The notes under the pieces are model-generated. The model ran no database searches and had not been told where the DNA came from. It saw only the letters and a program-made list of their open reading frames with translations. The translations under genes were made by a program, and so were the position numbers. Positions 17,496 to 28,000 of a stretch of 62,084 bases of DNA are shown here, piece after piece (position 1 is the stretch's first letter; every line of letters starts with the position of its first letter). The DNA comes from an uncultured Spartobacteria bacterium (GTDB lineage Bacteria; Verrucomicrobiota; Verrucomicrobiia; Chthoniobacterales; Chthoniobacteraceae), in the NCBI GenBank assembly GCA_903901425.1, contig CAIURC010000017.1, positions 1 to 62,084 on the forward strand. Reading direction: 5' to 3'.

Positions 17496-18434
17496 TTAAC
17501 TCATCGACTCGGCAAGGCGAAGCACGGCTTCCAAGGCCGGCTTGATCTTTGCCCGTTGCGCCTCCGTGGCCGGACGCATCGGCATCCGCGGGAGGCCAGC
17601 ATCGACTCCCTGCAACGACTGGGCGTACCGGATGCAGGCAGGGAGGTTGTAATGATCCATCGCATTCCAGAGGTTGAGGATCGCCTCGTGCAGCAGGCGC
17701 GCTCCCGCGTGATCGCCCTGTGCCACCGCATCCCGCAGGACAGCCGTTGCCCGCGGAATCGCGGCGGGCGTGGCCGCGATCACGCCGGGGGTTCCGAGGC
17801 AGAAGGAGGGGTACATCAGTGCATCCACCGCGCTGTAAATTTTGCGGTCTTTGGGGGCATGAACCATCAAATCGGCGAAGAGTTTCAAATCTCCCGCGCT
17901 TTGTTTGATCCCGAGGATCCCTGGCACCTCGTTCATGAGTCGGACCGTGAGCTCTGGCGAAAGATAACACCAGTGGATTACGTTGTAGATGATAAGTGGG
18001 ATTCCTGTTTCCTCATGAATCACCCGAAAATGCTCGATCATCATCTCATCGTCAGGTCGGAAAAGATAATGGACCGGCGTGATCTGAACCGCATCGACGC
18101 CGAGGTCTTGAACAGCCTGGATGGCCCGGATCGCCTGCCGGGTGCTGTCCACAATCGCGCTCGCAATGAGCGGCATGTCCGTGGGCATGACATTGCGCAC
18201 TTCGCTGACGCAGGCCCGGAGTTCGTCGGGAGCGAGCGTCTGGCCCTCCCCGGTGGAACCGCCCACCGCGAGGCTGTCGGCCCTTTCACGGACCAGAAAG
18301 TCGACCTGGCTCCGGATGGATCCCGTCTGCAGTTCGCCGTCGTGGGCGAACGGCGTTGTCATGGGGGAGATGACTCCAAAAGGGACTCTGCGCGAGATGC
18401 TGGAGGAAGACAGGGGTTTTGTTTGATCTGGCAT
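17496..18434 (-). CDS. DHDPS/N-acetylneuraminate-lyase family aldolase
   Basis: A 312-residue TIM-barrel protein. VGGSTGEGQTLAPDE near residue 57 is the family's GxxGE keto-acid-binding loop, IIYNVIHWCY holds the catalytic tyrosine, and GIKQSAGD near residue 176 holds the Schiff-base lysine. Members cleave or form 2-keto acids such as N-acetylneuraminate, KDG-type sugars or dihydrodipicolinate. The usual YNxP is here YNVI, so it is not a typical DapA. Being first in an operon with a symporter and a sialidase-like protein, catabolic cleavage is the likely role. Confidence 0.87.
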   Translation of the reverse strand: MPDQTKPLSSSSISRRVPFGVISPMTTPFAHDGELQTGSIRSQVDFLVRERADSLAVGGSTGEGQTLAPDELRACVSEVRNVMPTDMPLIASAIVDSTRQAIRAIQAVQDLGVDAVQITPVHYLFRPDDEMMIEHFRVIHEETGIPLIIYNVIHWCYLSPELTVRLMNEVPGILGIKQSAGDLKLFADLMVHAPKDRKIYSAVDALMYPSFCLGTPGVIAATPAAIPRATAVLRDAVAQGDHAGARLLHEAILNLWNAMDHYNLPACIRYAQSLQGVDAGLPRMPMRPATEAQRAKIKPALEAVLRLAESMS

Positions 18435-18487
18435 AGCGTGGGTGGGTGCAGTACATCCTTCCTCGGCCCGCCGAGCGTTTTCAATTC

Positions 18488-19369
18488 ATGGATTGCGCAG
18501 CTGGCCTCTTTGCTCCCGCCCGCATACCCCAATGCCTGATTTCGCATATTTCTGACATGACTCCTGATGAACTGCGCCGGCTTTCGGAGCTCCGATCCCT
18601 TCTTGAAGGCCTCGCGGCACGCCATGCCGCCCACCACGCCAAGGCATCGCCGCGGCGTCTGGAACAGCTCCGCGTGATTCTGGCTCAGCTGATCCGGACG
18701 CTGCGGGTTCGTGACTATCCCGCCTTCCGGGAAGCTGACCTCGAACTGCACGAAGCCATCATTGATCTCGCACAGGTTCCCACCCTCAAATCCTCATGGC
18801 GTCTCGCATGGCAGGGGTTGCTCGATTTTCACGCACAGGGTTTTGAGGACTATTTCCCAGACTCACGCGTCCTCGCAGAAGAACACGAGCATCTGGTTGA
18901 GACCATTGCACTCGGGGATCCCGCTGCAGCCGAAGATGCCGCCCGAACCCATGTGGAGGCTGTCTGGCTTCGCGTCGCCGAGAAGTCGGATGCTTCCACA
19001 GGCCAGAACCATGATCCGCTCCGACGCGCCATCGCCCATCTTGCATTCCGCCTGCATTGCCCGCTCAAATTGACCTCGGTGGCACGGGACGTCGCCTTTA
19101 CTAGCCCGGGCAACCTTTCCCGCCTCTTTCGCCAGAACCACGGACTCAGTTTCCAAGCGTATCTTCAGAGGCTCCGTCTCGAAAAAGCCGCCGAACTCCT
19201 CCTCTCCACCAGAATCCCCGTGGCACGGATTGCAAAGCGCGTGGGCTACCGGGATGTCTCCCGGTTCGGTCAGCATTTTAAACGCAGATTTGGGAACACT
19301 CCCGCCGGGTTCCGCGCCTGCTGCCCTGCCAAAACAGGCTCGCCCTCCGTTGGAAAAGCGATTCTTTAA
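18488..19369 (+). CDS. Hybrid regulator: GntR-type FCD sensor domain fused to AraC HTH
   Basis: About 293 residues from ATG 18488; a GTG at 18446 gives a longer form, but it lies only 11 bp from the divergent lyase start. The N-terminal part is an FCD domain: ELRSLLEGLAARHAA, ADLELHEAIIDLA, EEHEHLVETIALGD and ARTHVE supply the Asp/His metal ligands. The C-terminal 100 residues are an AraC DNA-binding domain with LTSVARDVAFTSPGNLSRLF, then VARIAKRVGYRDVSRFGQHF. FCD normally follows a GntR winged helix, which is absent here. It should control the divergent lyase/symporter/sialidase/DhaKL operon. Confidence 0.85.
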   Translation: MDCAAGLFAPARIPQCLISHISDMTPDELRRLSELRSLLEGLAARHAAHHAKASPRRLEQLRVILAQLIRTLRVRDYPAFREADLELHEAIIDLAQVPTLKSSWRLAWQGLLDFHAQGFEDYFPDSRVLAEEHEHLVETIALGDPAAAEDAARTHVEAVWLRVAEKSDASTGQNHDPLRRAIAHLAFRLHCPLKLTSVARDVAFTSPGNLSRLFRQNHGLSFQAYLQRLRLEKAAELLLSTRIPVARIAKRVGYRDVSRFGQHFKRRFGNTPAGFRACCPAKTGSPSVGKAIL

Positions 19370-19420
19370 ATCAGGACAGAGGATTCCTCCCCTCCCCATC
19401 GGGGCGGCGTTGCGTTGGAC

Positions 19421-20851
19421 TCACGCAAACAGATCGGTGATCACCCGGGCGGATTCCACGCCCGTCAGCCGCTGGTCGAGTCCCTGAAACCGGAAACTCA
19501 GTTTTTCGTGATCCAGCCCGAGCAGAGCGAGGAGCGTGGCGTGGAAATCGCGGACATGCACCTTGTCGCGGACGGCCTTGTAGCCGACCTCGTCCGTCTC
19601 GCCGTAGTGGACTCCGCCCTTGACCCCACCCCCTGCCATCCATGCAGTGAACGCGTGTGGGTTGTGGTCCCGCCCAGGCTTGGCCGCCTTCTGCGCCACG
19701 GGCGTCCGCCCGAACTCGCCAGCCCACACCACCAGCGTGTCCTTCAACATCCCGCGTTGTTCCAAGTCCGCCAGGAGGGCCGCCACGGGCTGGTCCGCCT
19801 CCAGCGCGAACCCGCGGTGGTTGCCCACCAGATCCGAATGACAATCCCAGCTCTGCTGGTTCTCCATGCCACCAGAATAGATCTGCACAAACCGTACGCC
19901 GCGTTCCACCATCCGGCGCGCCATCAGACATTGGGCCGCGAAGTGTCCGCAATGTTGGGTCCCAATTCCATACGCAGTTTTGATGTGCTCAGGTTCTTCG
20001 TGGATGGCGAAGGCTTCCGGAGCCGCGGTTTGCATCCGGTAAGCAAGTTCGAAACTCTCGATCCGCGCCGATAACTCGCTCTCAATGGGGCTTTCCGCAA
20101 GGCCACGCCGGTTGAGCCGCCCCAGCAAATCCAACTGCGCACGCTGGGTGTTCCCGGCAATTTCCGGCTTCAGGTTTTCAATCGGTTCGCCCGACGGCTT
20201 CAGCCAGGTGCCTTGGTAGACGCTCGGCAGGAATCCCGCCCCCCAGTTCAGCGCGTTGCCTTTGGGCAACCCGCGGTTCAATGGATCGCTCATCACCACA
20301 AAACTCGGAAGGCTCTCCGCCTCGGACCCGAGTCCGTAGGTCACCCAGGAACCGACGCAGGGCGACCCCATCCGCGTGATCCCGGTGTTCATCATGAAGA
20401 GGGCCGGGCTGTGGTTGTTGGATCCGGTCCAACACGAATGCACAAATGCCATCTTGTCCACGTGCCGGTTGAGATGGGGAAACAGGTCGCTGCCCCAGGT
20501 GCCGCTGGCTCCATGCTGCGCCCACTCAAACGGCGACTTCATCAGCGCCCCGGCGGAGCCCGGGAAAAAGCCGGTCTTGGGGTCGAACCCCTCCAGTGTC
20601 TGCCCATCGCGTTTCTGCAACTCGGGCTTGTAATCCCAGGTGTCCACCTGGCTCGGACCGCCATTCGCAAAGATCCAGATCACGGATTTTGCCCGGGGCT
20701 GGAGCGGCGGCCGCTTCGGGGCCAGCGGGTTCCCGGACGCAGCCATGGCATTCCATCCGGTTTTGTCGAGCAGCGCGGCGCAGGCCAGCCAGCCAAGGCC
20801 GCCTCCGGCCCGCATCAGTGCTTCGCGACGGGAAAAGAAGGTGGGGTTCAT
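19421..20851 (-). CDS. DUF1501 protein, twin-arginine exported
   Basis: A 476-residue protein starting MNPTFFSRREALMRAGGGLG, a twin-arginine signal. VIWIFANGGPSQVDTWDYKP near residue 55 and the C-terminal VVWAGEFGRTPVAQ are the DUF1501 landmarks; the fold resembles alkaline phosphatase/sulfatase. The family is very common in Planctomycetota and Verrucomicrobiota and nearly always sits beside a DUF1549/DUF1553 cytochrome, as here. Biochemical function is not established. The ATG at 20851 is preferred; the longer in-frame form overlaps the upstream gene. It is 37 bases after that gene's stop. Confidence 0.92.
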   Translation of the reverse strand: MNPTFFSRREALMRAGGGLGWLACAALLDKTGWNAMAASGNPLAPKRPPLQPRAKSVIWIFANGGPSQVDTWDYKPELQKRDGQTLEGFDPKTGFFPGSAGALMKSPFEWAQHGASGTWGSDLFPHLNRHVDKMAFVHSCWTGSNNHSPALFMMNTGITRMGSPCVGSWVTYGLGSEAESLPSFVVMSDPLNRGLPKGNALNWGAGFLPSVYQGTWLKPSGEPIENLKPEIAGNTQRAQLDLLGRLNRRGLAESPIESELSARIESFELAYRMQTAAPEAFAIHEEPEHIKTAYGIGTQHCGHFAAQCLMARRMVERGVRFVQIYSGGMENQQSWDCHSDLVGNHRGFALEADQPVAALLADLEQRGMLKDTLVVWAGEFGRTPVAQKAAKPGRDHNPHAFTAWMAGGGVKGGVHYGETDEVGYKAVRDKVHVRDFHATLLALLGLDHEKLSFRFQGLDQRLTGVESARVITDLFA

Positions 20852-20888
20852 GGGGATTGTGTGGGGGGTTCGGCGTGAAGGGAGGCTG

Positions 20889-23800
20889 TTACGGCAGATA
20901 CGCAAACTCGTTGAGTTCCAGAAGGACCTGGCACCACTCGGCCAGTCCCGTCTTTCCGCCGGACCGCGCAGATTCCGCCGACAGAAATTCAACGGCCATC
21001 TGTCGCTCATCCGGCTCCGGCTCGCGTCCGAGGGCGAGTCGGTAGCCGGCTGCGACCTGTGCCGCAATGGGCGCATTGTCTCCGGTCAGTTTCCGGATCC
21101 GGCTGGCGAAAGCTGTGGCGGAATCGCGAACCAACCGGCTGTTCAGGAGCATGAGAGCCTGGGGCGTCACGGTGGTCGTGGGCCGGATCCCCTGGCTAAC
21201 CAAGGGCTCGGGCTGGTCAAAGCTCACCATGGTGTTGAGCAGTTTGCTCCGTTTCACCCGCAGATAGACCGACCGCCGCGGCGTTTCCTCGGCCGACACC
21301 GGCGGCCCGTACAGGGTCGGATCCAGACGCCCGCTCACTGCCAGAACGCTGTCCCGCACCGCTTCAGCCTCCAACCGGCGCGGAACGCGCCGCAGGAAAT
21401 ACTGGTTGTCGGGATCGGCAGCGATCGCTTCTGGATCTTTGATGCAGGCCTGCCGGTACGCCGCGCTGGTCATCAAAAGCCGGTGCATCGCCTTAATGCC
21501 GCCGCCGGTCTTTAGAAACTCCGAAGCCAGCCAGTCCAACAGCTCAGGATGCGTGGGCGCGACTCCGCTTTTCCCAAAATCGTTGGGCGATGAGACAATG
21601 CCGCGTCCGAAATGATGTTGCCAGAGCCGGTTGACAAACACCCGGGCCGACAACGCGCCCGCGCCCGACTCCGCATCCAGAATCCATTCCGCGAGCTGAC
21701 GGCGTTTTCCGGCATATGTCGCACCCGCGGGCGGATTCCAGTTCCAGCGGGTTTCCGGGGCGCGGCTCAGTGCCTGCAGGAAGCCCGGGGTGGCCACGCC
21801 ATCCTTGAGCCCGACGTTGCCTCGTTTGAGGAAAAAAGTCTCTTTGTAGGTCTCCACCGCACCGCCCGCTGTGTGATACCGGACCGCCGGAAAACTTTCT
21901 GATCCCACGAGCACCTTGGTCAGCCCTTTGGGTTCCGCGCCGGCCAGGGACACCCTTGCTGCATCCCGTTTGCGGTACTCCGGATCCCGCCGGAACCACC
22001 AACCTTCGAGGTGCTGCTGTGCCTCGAACGCCGTGCCTGGCCGTTGCTTCTGCTGGAGGAGCGCAGCGACACGTTCGTCCATCCATTCGGCGTCCAGTTT
22101 GGAATCGGCTCCAAGCAGGAACGCGAGTCGGATCCTGCCGGGCGCTGCCTTGCCTCCCTGCCCGACCTCCATCTGGACCCTCCAATGGCCTGAACCCAAC
22201 TGGGCCTGCTCAAATTTCCATGCGGCAACGCCTCCTTTTGCGGTTCCTTTCCAGCCTTTGCCCTCCGGAAGCAGATCCGCTCCGGAACTTCCAGCGATCG
22301 CGTTCGCCAGATTCACCGCTGTCCATGAGCCATCCGGATTCTCCCGCTCCACGCGGACCGTTCGGACTTCGAATGTGCCGTTCTTGGCGTGGCCAGCGCC
22401 ACCACCCGGAAGATCGCGGTCGGACATGGCCTCGACACGGAACCCGTGCACATTCTCGCAGGCCAGCGCTCCTTCCCACTGCAGTTTTCCGGATGCCGGC
22501 GCGGCTTTGGAAGAGAGCGACCCATCTTCTCTGCGCTCCCAAGTGCCAGGCTGCGGCGCTGCGCCCCATACCGCCCAGCCTTCCACCGCAGGAAAGCTCG
22601 GAAGGTCGCGCTCCAAAAACTGTTCCAAGGTCCGGCGCAGCTCGGCTTCACGCTGGCGCACCGAGGTCGTGGCAGCGTCCAGTTTTCCCCGCCACTCGGC
22701 TTTTTTCCGGGCCGTCTCTTCCGGGTTCAAATCCAACTCGGGCTCGCTCCGAACGGTTCCGGTGAATGTGGCGAGCATCCGGTAATAATCACGGCTGGGG
22801 ATCGGATCGAACTTGTGGTCATGACACCGGGCACAGCCCACGGTGAGCCCCAGAAATGCGGAGCCGGTGGTGGACAGCATGTCGTCCATGTCCTCGTACC
22901 GGACCCGTTCGAGTTCGTTCACGGTGATCTGGGTCGGAAACACGCCCAGGGTCAGGAACGCGGTCGCAGCAAGGGAACGCACATCGCCGGGCCGGTACTC
23001 GTCGGCAGCCAGTTGCAGCCGGACAAACTCCGGGAACGGCAGGTCGCGGTTGAACGCATCGATCAGAAAGTCGCGGTAATGATACGAGCCGGTCCGGTCG
23101 TAATCCTGCTCAAAGCCGGAACTCTCGCCATACCGGGCCACATCCATCCAATGCCGCGCCCAGCGTTCGCCGTACGCGGGCCGAGCCAGCAGCCGGTCAA
23201 TGAGCCGCTCCCAGGCACCTGGCTTCTGGTCCTCCAAAAATTCTGTCACTTCCTCCGGAGTCGGCGGAAGCCCGGTCAGATCCAGCGTGGCCCGGCGAAC
23301 CAGCGTCCTGCGGTCGGCTTCGGGAGCGGGTCCTTTCCCGGCGGCTTTTGCAGCCAAAAACCTGTCTACCGGATGGGCGGCAGTGCCCGGAGGAACCGCT
23401 GGCGCACCGAGGGGCTGGAACGCCCACCAACTGCGGTCTTCGTCCGTCACTTTGCTCCGGTCCCGTTCCTCTTTCCGGCCGGCCACGAGGGGTGCAGAAT
23501 ACGGCGCGCCGTTTCCGATCCATGCCGCGATTTTTTCAATCACGCTGTCCGGGAGGCGCGGCTTGTTCTCGGGCATGTAGGGCTCCTCCTCGTGCCGGAG
23601 CATCTTCAGGAGCCGGCTTTTCTCGGGATGAAACGGCACCACGGACGGGCCGTCGGCGCCCCCCTTGAGAAGCCCCTCCCGCACCGCCAGATCGAACTCG
23701 CCCTTGGTTTTTGCGCCACCGTGGCATTTCAGGCAGTGGTCATTGAGGACGGCCCGGATTTCAGCATCAAAAGCTCCGAGCCCCGCCTTCATTCGGGCTG

Positions 23801-23909
23801 CGTGATCGTCGGGCAGATCCGCTGCGGACAGGGCGCCGGGCAGGGAAATAAACCAGAACAGGCTCGGGACAACGGGACGCAACAACCGGGACAGGCGGGA
23901 TTCGCTCAT
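20889..23909 (-). CDS. PSD1-type cytochrome c protein with DUF1549 and DUF1553
   Basis: A 1006-residue exported protein. After the signal peptide, DHCLKCHGGAKTKGEFDL holds the CxxCH heme site at C59/C62/H63 (planctomycete cytochrome C domain). DUF1549 follows at about 165-370 (VRRATLDLTGLPPTPEEV), then a variable beta-rich middle of about 300 residues, then DUF1553 near 690-960 (WQHHFGRGIVSSPNDFGKSG). It forms the canonical pair with the DUF1501 gene downstream. The pair is thought to act in periplasmic carbohydrate breakdown, but no activity is proven. Confidence 0.93.
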   Translation of the reverse strand: MSESRLSRLLRPVVPSLFWFISLPGALSAADLPDDHAARMKAGLGAFDAEIRAVLNDHCLKCHGGAKTKGEFDLAVREGLLKGGADGPSVVPFHPEKSRLLKMLRHEEEPYMPENKPRLPDSVIEKIAAWIGNGAPYSAPLVAGRKEERDRSKVTDEDRSWWAFQPLGAPAVPPGTAAHPVDRFLAAKAAGKGPAPEADRRTLVRRATLDLTGLPPTPEEVTEFLEDQKPGAWERLIDRLLARPAYGERWARHWMDVARYGESSGFEQDYDRTGSYHYRDFLIDAFNRDLPFPEFVRLQLAADEYRPGDVRSLAATAFLTLGVFPTQITVNELERVRYEDMDDMLSTTGSAFLGLTVGCARCHDHKFDPIPSRDYYRMLATFTGTVRSEPELDLNPEETARKKAEWRGKLDAATTSVRQREAELRRTLEQFLERDLPSFPAVEGWAVWGAAPQPGTWERREDGSLSSKAAPASGKLQWEGALACENVHGFRVEAMSDRDLPGGGAGHAKNGTFEVRTVRVERENPDGSWTAVNLANAIAGSSGADLLPEGKGWKGTAKGGVAAWKFEQAQLGSGHWRVQMEVGQGGKAAPGRIRLAFLLGADSKLDAEWMDERVAALLQQKQRPGTAFEAQQHLEGWWFRRDPEYRKRDAARVSLAGAEPKGLTKVLVGSESFPAVRYHTAGGAVETYKETFFLKRGNVGLKDGVATPGFLQALSRAPETRWNWNPPAGATYAGKRRQLAEWILDAESGAGALSARVFVNRLWQHHFGRGIVSSPNDFGKSGVAPTHPELLDWLASEFLKTGGGIKAMHRLLMTSAAYRQACIKDPEAIAADPDNQYFLRRVPRRLEAEAVRDSVLAVSGRLDPTLYGPPVSAEETPRRSVYLRVKRSKLLNTMVSFDQPEPLVSQGIRPTTTVTPQALMLLNSRLVRDSATAFASRIRKLTGDNAPIAAQVAAGYRLALGREPEPDERQMAVEFLSAESARSGGKTGLAEWCQVLLELNEFAYLP

Positions 23910-24079
23910 GGGAGGGGTTTTGCCTGTTACTCCCGGCTTACGGGCTTTTGCCCATTTTTTTTGGGGAAAATTTTGGGGGCGCCCTCTTTTCCCCCGGGTC
24001 TTGCGGCTCGGGTTTCGGTCTGCGCCCGCGGGTGGGGGGGGAAGGGGGAGGCCGAGGACCGCTTTGAGTGTTTCTGGCG

Positions 24080-24919
24080 CTACCGGCCGGCACGGTACTC
24101 GCTGGGACTCATTCCAACCACGCGCTTGAACGCCCGAGAAAAGGCCAGCCCGTTTTCGTAGCCGACATCCTGGGCCACAGCCTCCATTTTTTCGTCGCTG
24201 CTCTCGAGCATCTGTTTGGCGCGCTGGATCCGAATAAAAGCGAGGTGTTGCATTGGGCTGCGGCCGAGTTCCCGCTGGCAGAGCCGGCGCAGGTGTTCAC
24301 CGCTCATGTGACAGGCGGCGGCGAGCGCATCCAGATCCCAGGGTTCCACAAGGCGGCGCCCCACCTCCTCCCAGAGCTTCCAGACGCGGTCATGCACCTG
24401 CCACGGTTGCACCATCCTCCGCACCATTCCCTGGACCAAGCCCACCCAGTGGTGGATGAGTTTCGGGTCCCTGCTTGCCGCCCATTCCGCGAGAAGCCCT
24501 TCCAGGGCGCGGCCAAACTCGGTGGCGCCCTCCCGGATCCGGACGGGAGACTCTGCGCCGACGAGTGGAGCCACCGGGGCGGGTTCATCGTACCGCACCC
24601 AACCGATCCGCCAGGGCCTGCCTTTGACCGCGTAAAATGCGTTCACGACGCGGGGCGGCGCCATGCAAACCATCCCCTCGGTGACACGCTGCCACCGGCC
24701 CTCGAGCAGGACCCGGCCTTCGCCCCCCAGACAGGCCATGACAAAGCTACCCCCCGGCCGCATCCGAACCCGGCGGTAAGGCGCGGTGGCGATGTCCATC
24801 CCGAGGCGCGCGATGCGGTGGGCAGCGAGTTCCGGGCATTCGCCGGCCTCCACCACGCGGCGGGAACTGCCCGGGCCGTCGATGGTGGTTTCGGCAAGGT
24901 GAATGTGGATTTCAGCCAT
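24080..24919 (-). CDS. AraC-family transcriptional regulator
   Basis: A 279-residue protein. The N-terminal cupin-like part is seen around VRMRPGGSFVMACLGGEGRV. The C-terminal DNA-binding part has LDALAAACHMSGEHLRRLCQ and MEAVAQDVGYENGLAFSRAF, followed by SPSEYR. It is divergent from the giant cytochrome gene at 25004, with 84 bp between starts, and its stop lies 170 bp from the start of the PSD1/DUF1501 operon. It probably controls one or both, responding to an extracellular sugar product. No operator repeat was identified with confidence. Confidence 0.9.
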   Translation of the reverse strand: MAEIHIHLAETTIDGPGSSRRVVEAGECPELAAHRIARLGMDIATAPYRRVRMRPGGSFVMACLGGEGRVLLEGRWQRVTEGMVCMAPPRVVNAFYAVKGRPWRIGWVRYDEPAPVAPLVGAESPVRIREGATEFGRALEGLLAEWAASRDPKLIHHWVGLVQGMVRRMVQPWQVHDRVWKLWEEVGRRLVEPWDLDALAAACHMSGEHLRRLCQRELGRSPMQHLAFIRIQRAKQMLESSDEKMEAVAQDVGYENGLAFSRAFKRVVGMSPSEYRAGR

Positions 24920-25003
24920 ACCCGTTGTCTGGCCCGCATGCTAAATGCTTCCACGGTCGCAATCGACCTCTCTTTACCCAAAAAGAGTCCCCCCTGTCTT
25001 CCC

Positions 25004-28000
25004 ATGAAAACACCCCGCATCCTCCCCACCATTCTGGCTTCCTGCGCCTCCTCGCTGATCCTTGCCAGCCAGTCCTTTGCTGCCCCCCTGCCGCTGTTTG
25101 ACGGCAAATCCCTCGCCGGATGGGAGGGCGACCCGGCATGGTGGAGGGTCGAGTCGGGCGAAATCCGGGGTGGCTCGTTCACCCAGAAGGTTCCCGCCAA
25201 CTTTTTCCTGGCAACCGCCAAGTCTTATCAGAACTTCGATCTGAAACTCGAACTCAGGCTGACCGGGACGGGCTTTGTGAACTCGGGAATCCAGATCCGA
25301 AGCATCCGCCTGCCCAAAGGCACAGAGATGAGCGGGTACCAGGTCGACTACGGTCCGGGCTGGTACGGAAAACTGTACGACGAAAGCCGCCGCAAAAAGG
25401 TGATTGCCGATTCGGCGGACCCGCAGGCGGTGGCAAAGGCCATCCGGCCCAATGAATGGAACGAGTACCGGATCCTCGCCGAGGGACCCCGGATCCGGAC
25501 ATGGATCAACGGGGTGCCCGCCTTGGATTACACAGAACAGGATCCCGCAGTTGCGTTGGACGGCCGGATTGCGATCCAGATCCACAGCGGCGGTCTGGCG
25601 GAGATTCAGGCCCGGAACATCCAGATAGAGGAGTTGCCACCGACACCCAATGCACCAACTTGGGAATCTCTGGAGAAAAAGACCCCGCCTCCCGCCGCGA
25701 GCGCGCCTGCGGCCCCGGCACCGAAGAAAGACATCAGCTACAACGACGTCCAGGGCGTTCGGAGAAGCGCTGAGGAAGAACTGGCTCTGTTGAAACCGGC
25801 GGACGGCTTTGAGGTGGAACTGTTTGCGAAGGAATCCGAAGGGATCGGCAAGTTTGTGATGGTGGTGTTCGACCAGCAGGGCCGGGCATGGTCCAGCACG
25901 GCTGTGGAGTACCCGGTGGACGCCAACGAAAACCCGGCAGCGGCGGAAGCGCTGTATGCTTCGAAAGCCCGCGACAAGGTGGTTGTTTTCGACAAACCTT
26001 TTGAAAAAGGTCCGCACCAGCCGCGCACATTCGCGGACGGCCTTGCCATCCCGCTCGGCGTGCTTCCCTACAAGGATGGCGCACTCGTCCAGCACGGACA
26101 CGACGTGGTCTTTCTCCGTGACACAGATCAGGACGGCAAATCGGACCGCCGGGAAATTGTGCTCACGGGGTTTGGGGTGCAGGACAGCCACCTGTTTCCC
26201 CACCAGTTCACGCGCGCCCCATGGGGCTGGTTCTGGCTGGCTCAGGGCGCATTCAACAAGGGCGAGGTCAAGACCACCAAGGGAGCGCTCATCGATTTTC
26301 CCAGCACCCGGATGGCGCGGTTCCGACCAGACGGCAGTTATTTCGAGCCGACCAGCACCGGCCCCTGCAACATCTGGGGACTCGTGATGACCGGCGAAGG
26401 CGAGACGTTCATCCAGGAGGCCAACGACTACGGGTTCCCCGTGATGCCCTTCCACGAGTACGCATGGTACCCGGGCTGCGCGGACCGGCTCGCCAAATCC
26501 TATCAGCCGCCCTTCCCGGTCCAAGCGCCGGACTTCAAAATGGGCGGGACCGGTCTTTCCGGCCTGGCTCTTTCCGATCCCGGCGTCTGGCCGGGTGGCA
26601 ACGATGGCGTCATGTATGTCGCCAACCCGATCACCTCGCGGATCAACGCGGTCCGCCAGCACAAGGACGGTCCCCGGTACCGGCTTGAAAAACTGCCGGA
26701 CCTGTTGACCAGCGAAGACCCGTTTTTCCGGCCGGTGGCAATGACCATGGGGCCCGACGGCTGTCTCTACATCGTGGACTGGTACAACAAAATCATCAGT
26801 CACAACGAAGTCGCCCGGAACCATCCTGACCGCGACAAATCCTCTGGCCGGATCTGGCGCGTGAAACCCAAGGGATTCCAACCGCGGCTCGTGCCGGATT
26901 ACTCCAAGCTCTCCTCCGGGGACCTCATGGCGCGGCTCGGAAGTCCAGTAGCCGGCGACGCCCACCTCGCGTGGCAGACCCTTGCGGACCGGCCCCAGGA
27001 GGCGAAGACCACGGAATCGCTGCTGGCCGCAGTGCGCGACGAGAACGCACCTGCAGCTCGCCGGATCCAGGCGCTGTGGACCCTTGGCTGGCAGAAGAAC
27101 TTCCCGCTGGACACCCTGGATCTGCTCCTCAAATCACCCAACCGCAACCTGCGCCGGGAGGCCGTCAACTTGGTGCGCGAATCTGGAGCTGCGCCGCAGT
27201 TCATGCCGTTGCTGCGCTCCCTTGCTGCCGATGCGGATCCCGAGGTGCGCCAGGCGGCAATCAAGACCCTGGGCGAAACGCTGCCCGGCCACACGGCCTC
27301 CATCGCACCGCTTCTGGAGTTTGCCAAGCCCAGCTTGGACGGGCCGCTTGCACAGGGCCGGTCGGCCGGAAAGATGGTGAAAGACAAGGAAGCCTATGAC
27401 CGGGACTTCGAACGTTACCTGATCCGGATGTACATGGAGAAATCCTCGGACGCCGTGGCCACGTTCCTTGCCGCGCCGGACGCCGCATCGCTTCCACTTG
27501 AGAACCGGATTTTTGCGGCGCTCGCCATGGATCCAAAAACCGGCGCGCCTCTGGTGGCACGGTTGGTGTCGGAACTGCAGCGACCGCCCTCCACAGAGGA
27601 ACTGCTGACCCTGGCCAAGTCGGCCCAGGACCCTGCCTGTTCCAAAACGCTCCAGCATCTGCTCGGGCGGCCCGAATCGCGGGCAGCCACTGTGGAGCAA
27701 CTGCTTGCATTCCGCACCCAGCTTGACCCCGCGCAGGTGGCGCGGGTCGTTGAAGCCCCGGCACGAACCCTGTTGCAGGGGACTGGAGCCGAGAAGGTGC
27801 TCGGAGCGCAGCTGGTGGGAGGGTTCCAGATCCTTTCGCTTGAACCCGAGCTGTTCAGACTGGCGGACCAGGACCGGGACCCGGCACGGCTTCTGTCGGT
27901 TCTCCAGGCGTTGCAACAACTCCGGTGCACGCGGATCGGCGGCCTGCTTCCTCTGATCCAAACACTGGCGCAGTCCAAGGACGCAGTTCTTGGGGATCAA

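Noticed and set aside
18446-18487. GTG start for the FCD-AraC regulator
   Set aside because: Would leave only 11 bp between divergent start codons, with no room for promoters, and adds residues outside the FCD domain. Kept as an alternative only.
22389-24161. 590-codon plus-strand open frame
   Set aside because: Antisense to the PSD1 cytochrome gene and the end of the AraC gene; no recognisable domain.
24068-25003. Upstream extension of the giant cytochrome frame
   Set aside because: Antisense to the AraC gene. The signal peptide beginning at 25004 marks the true start.
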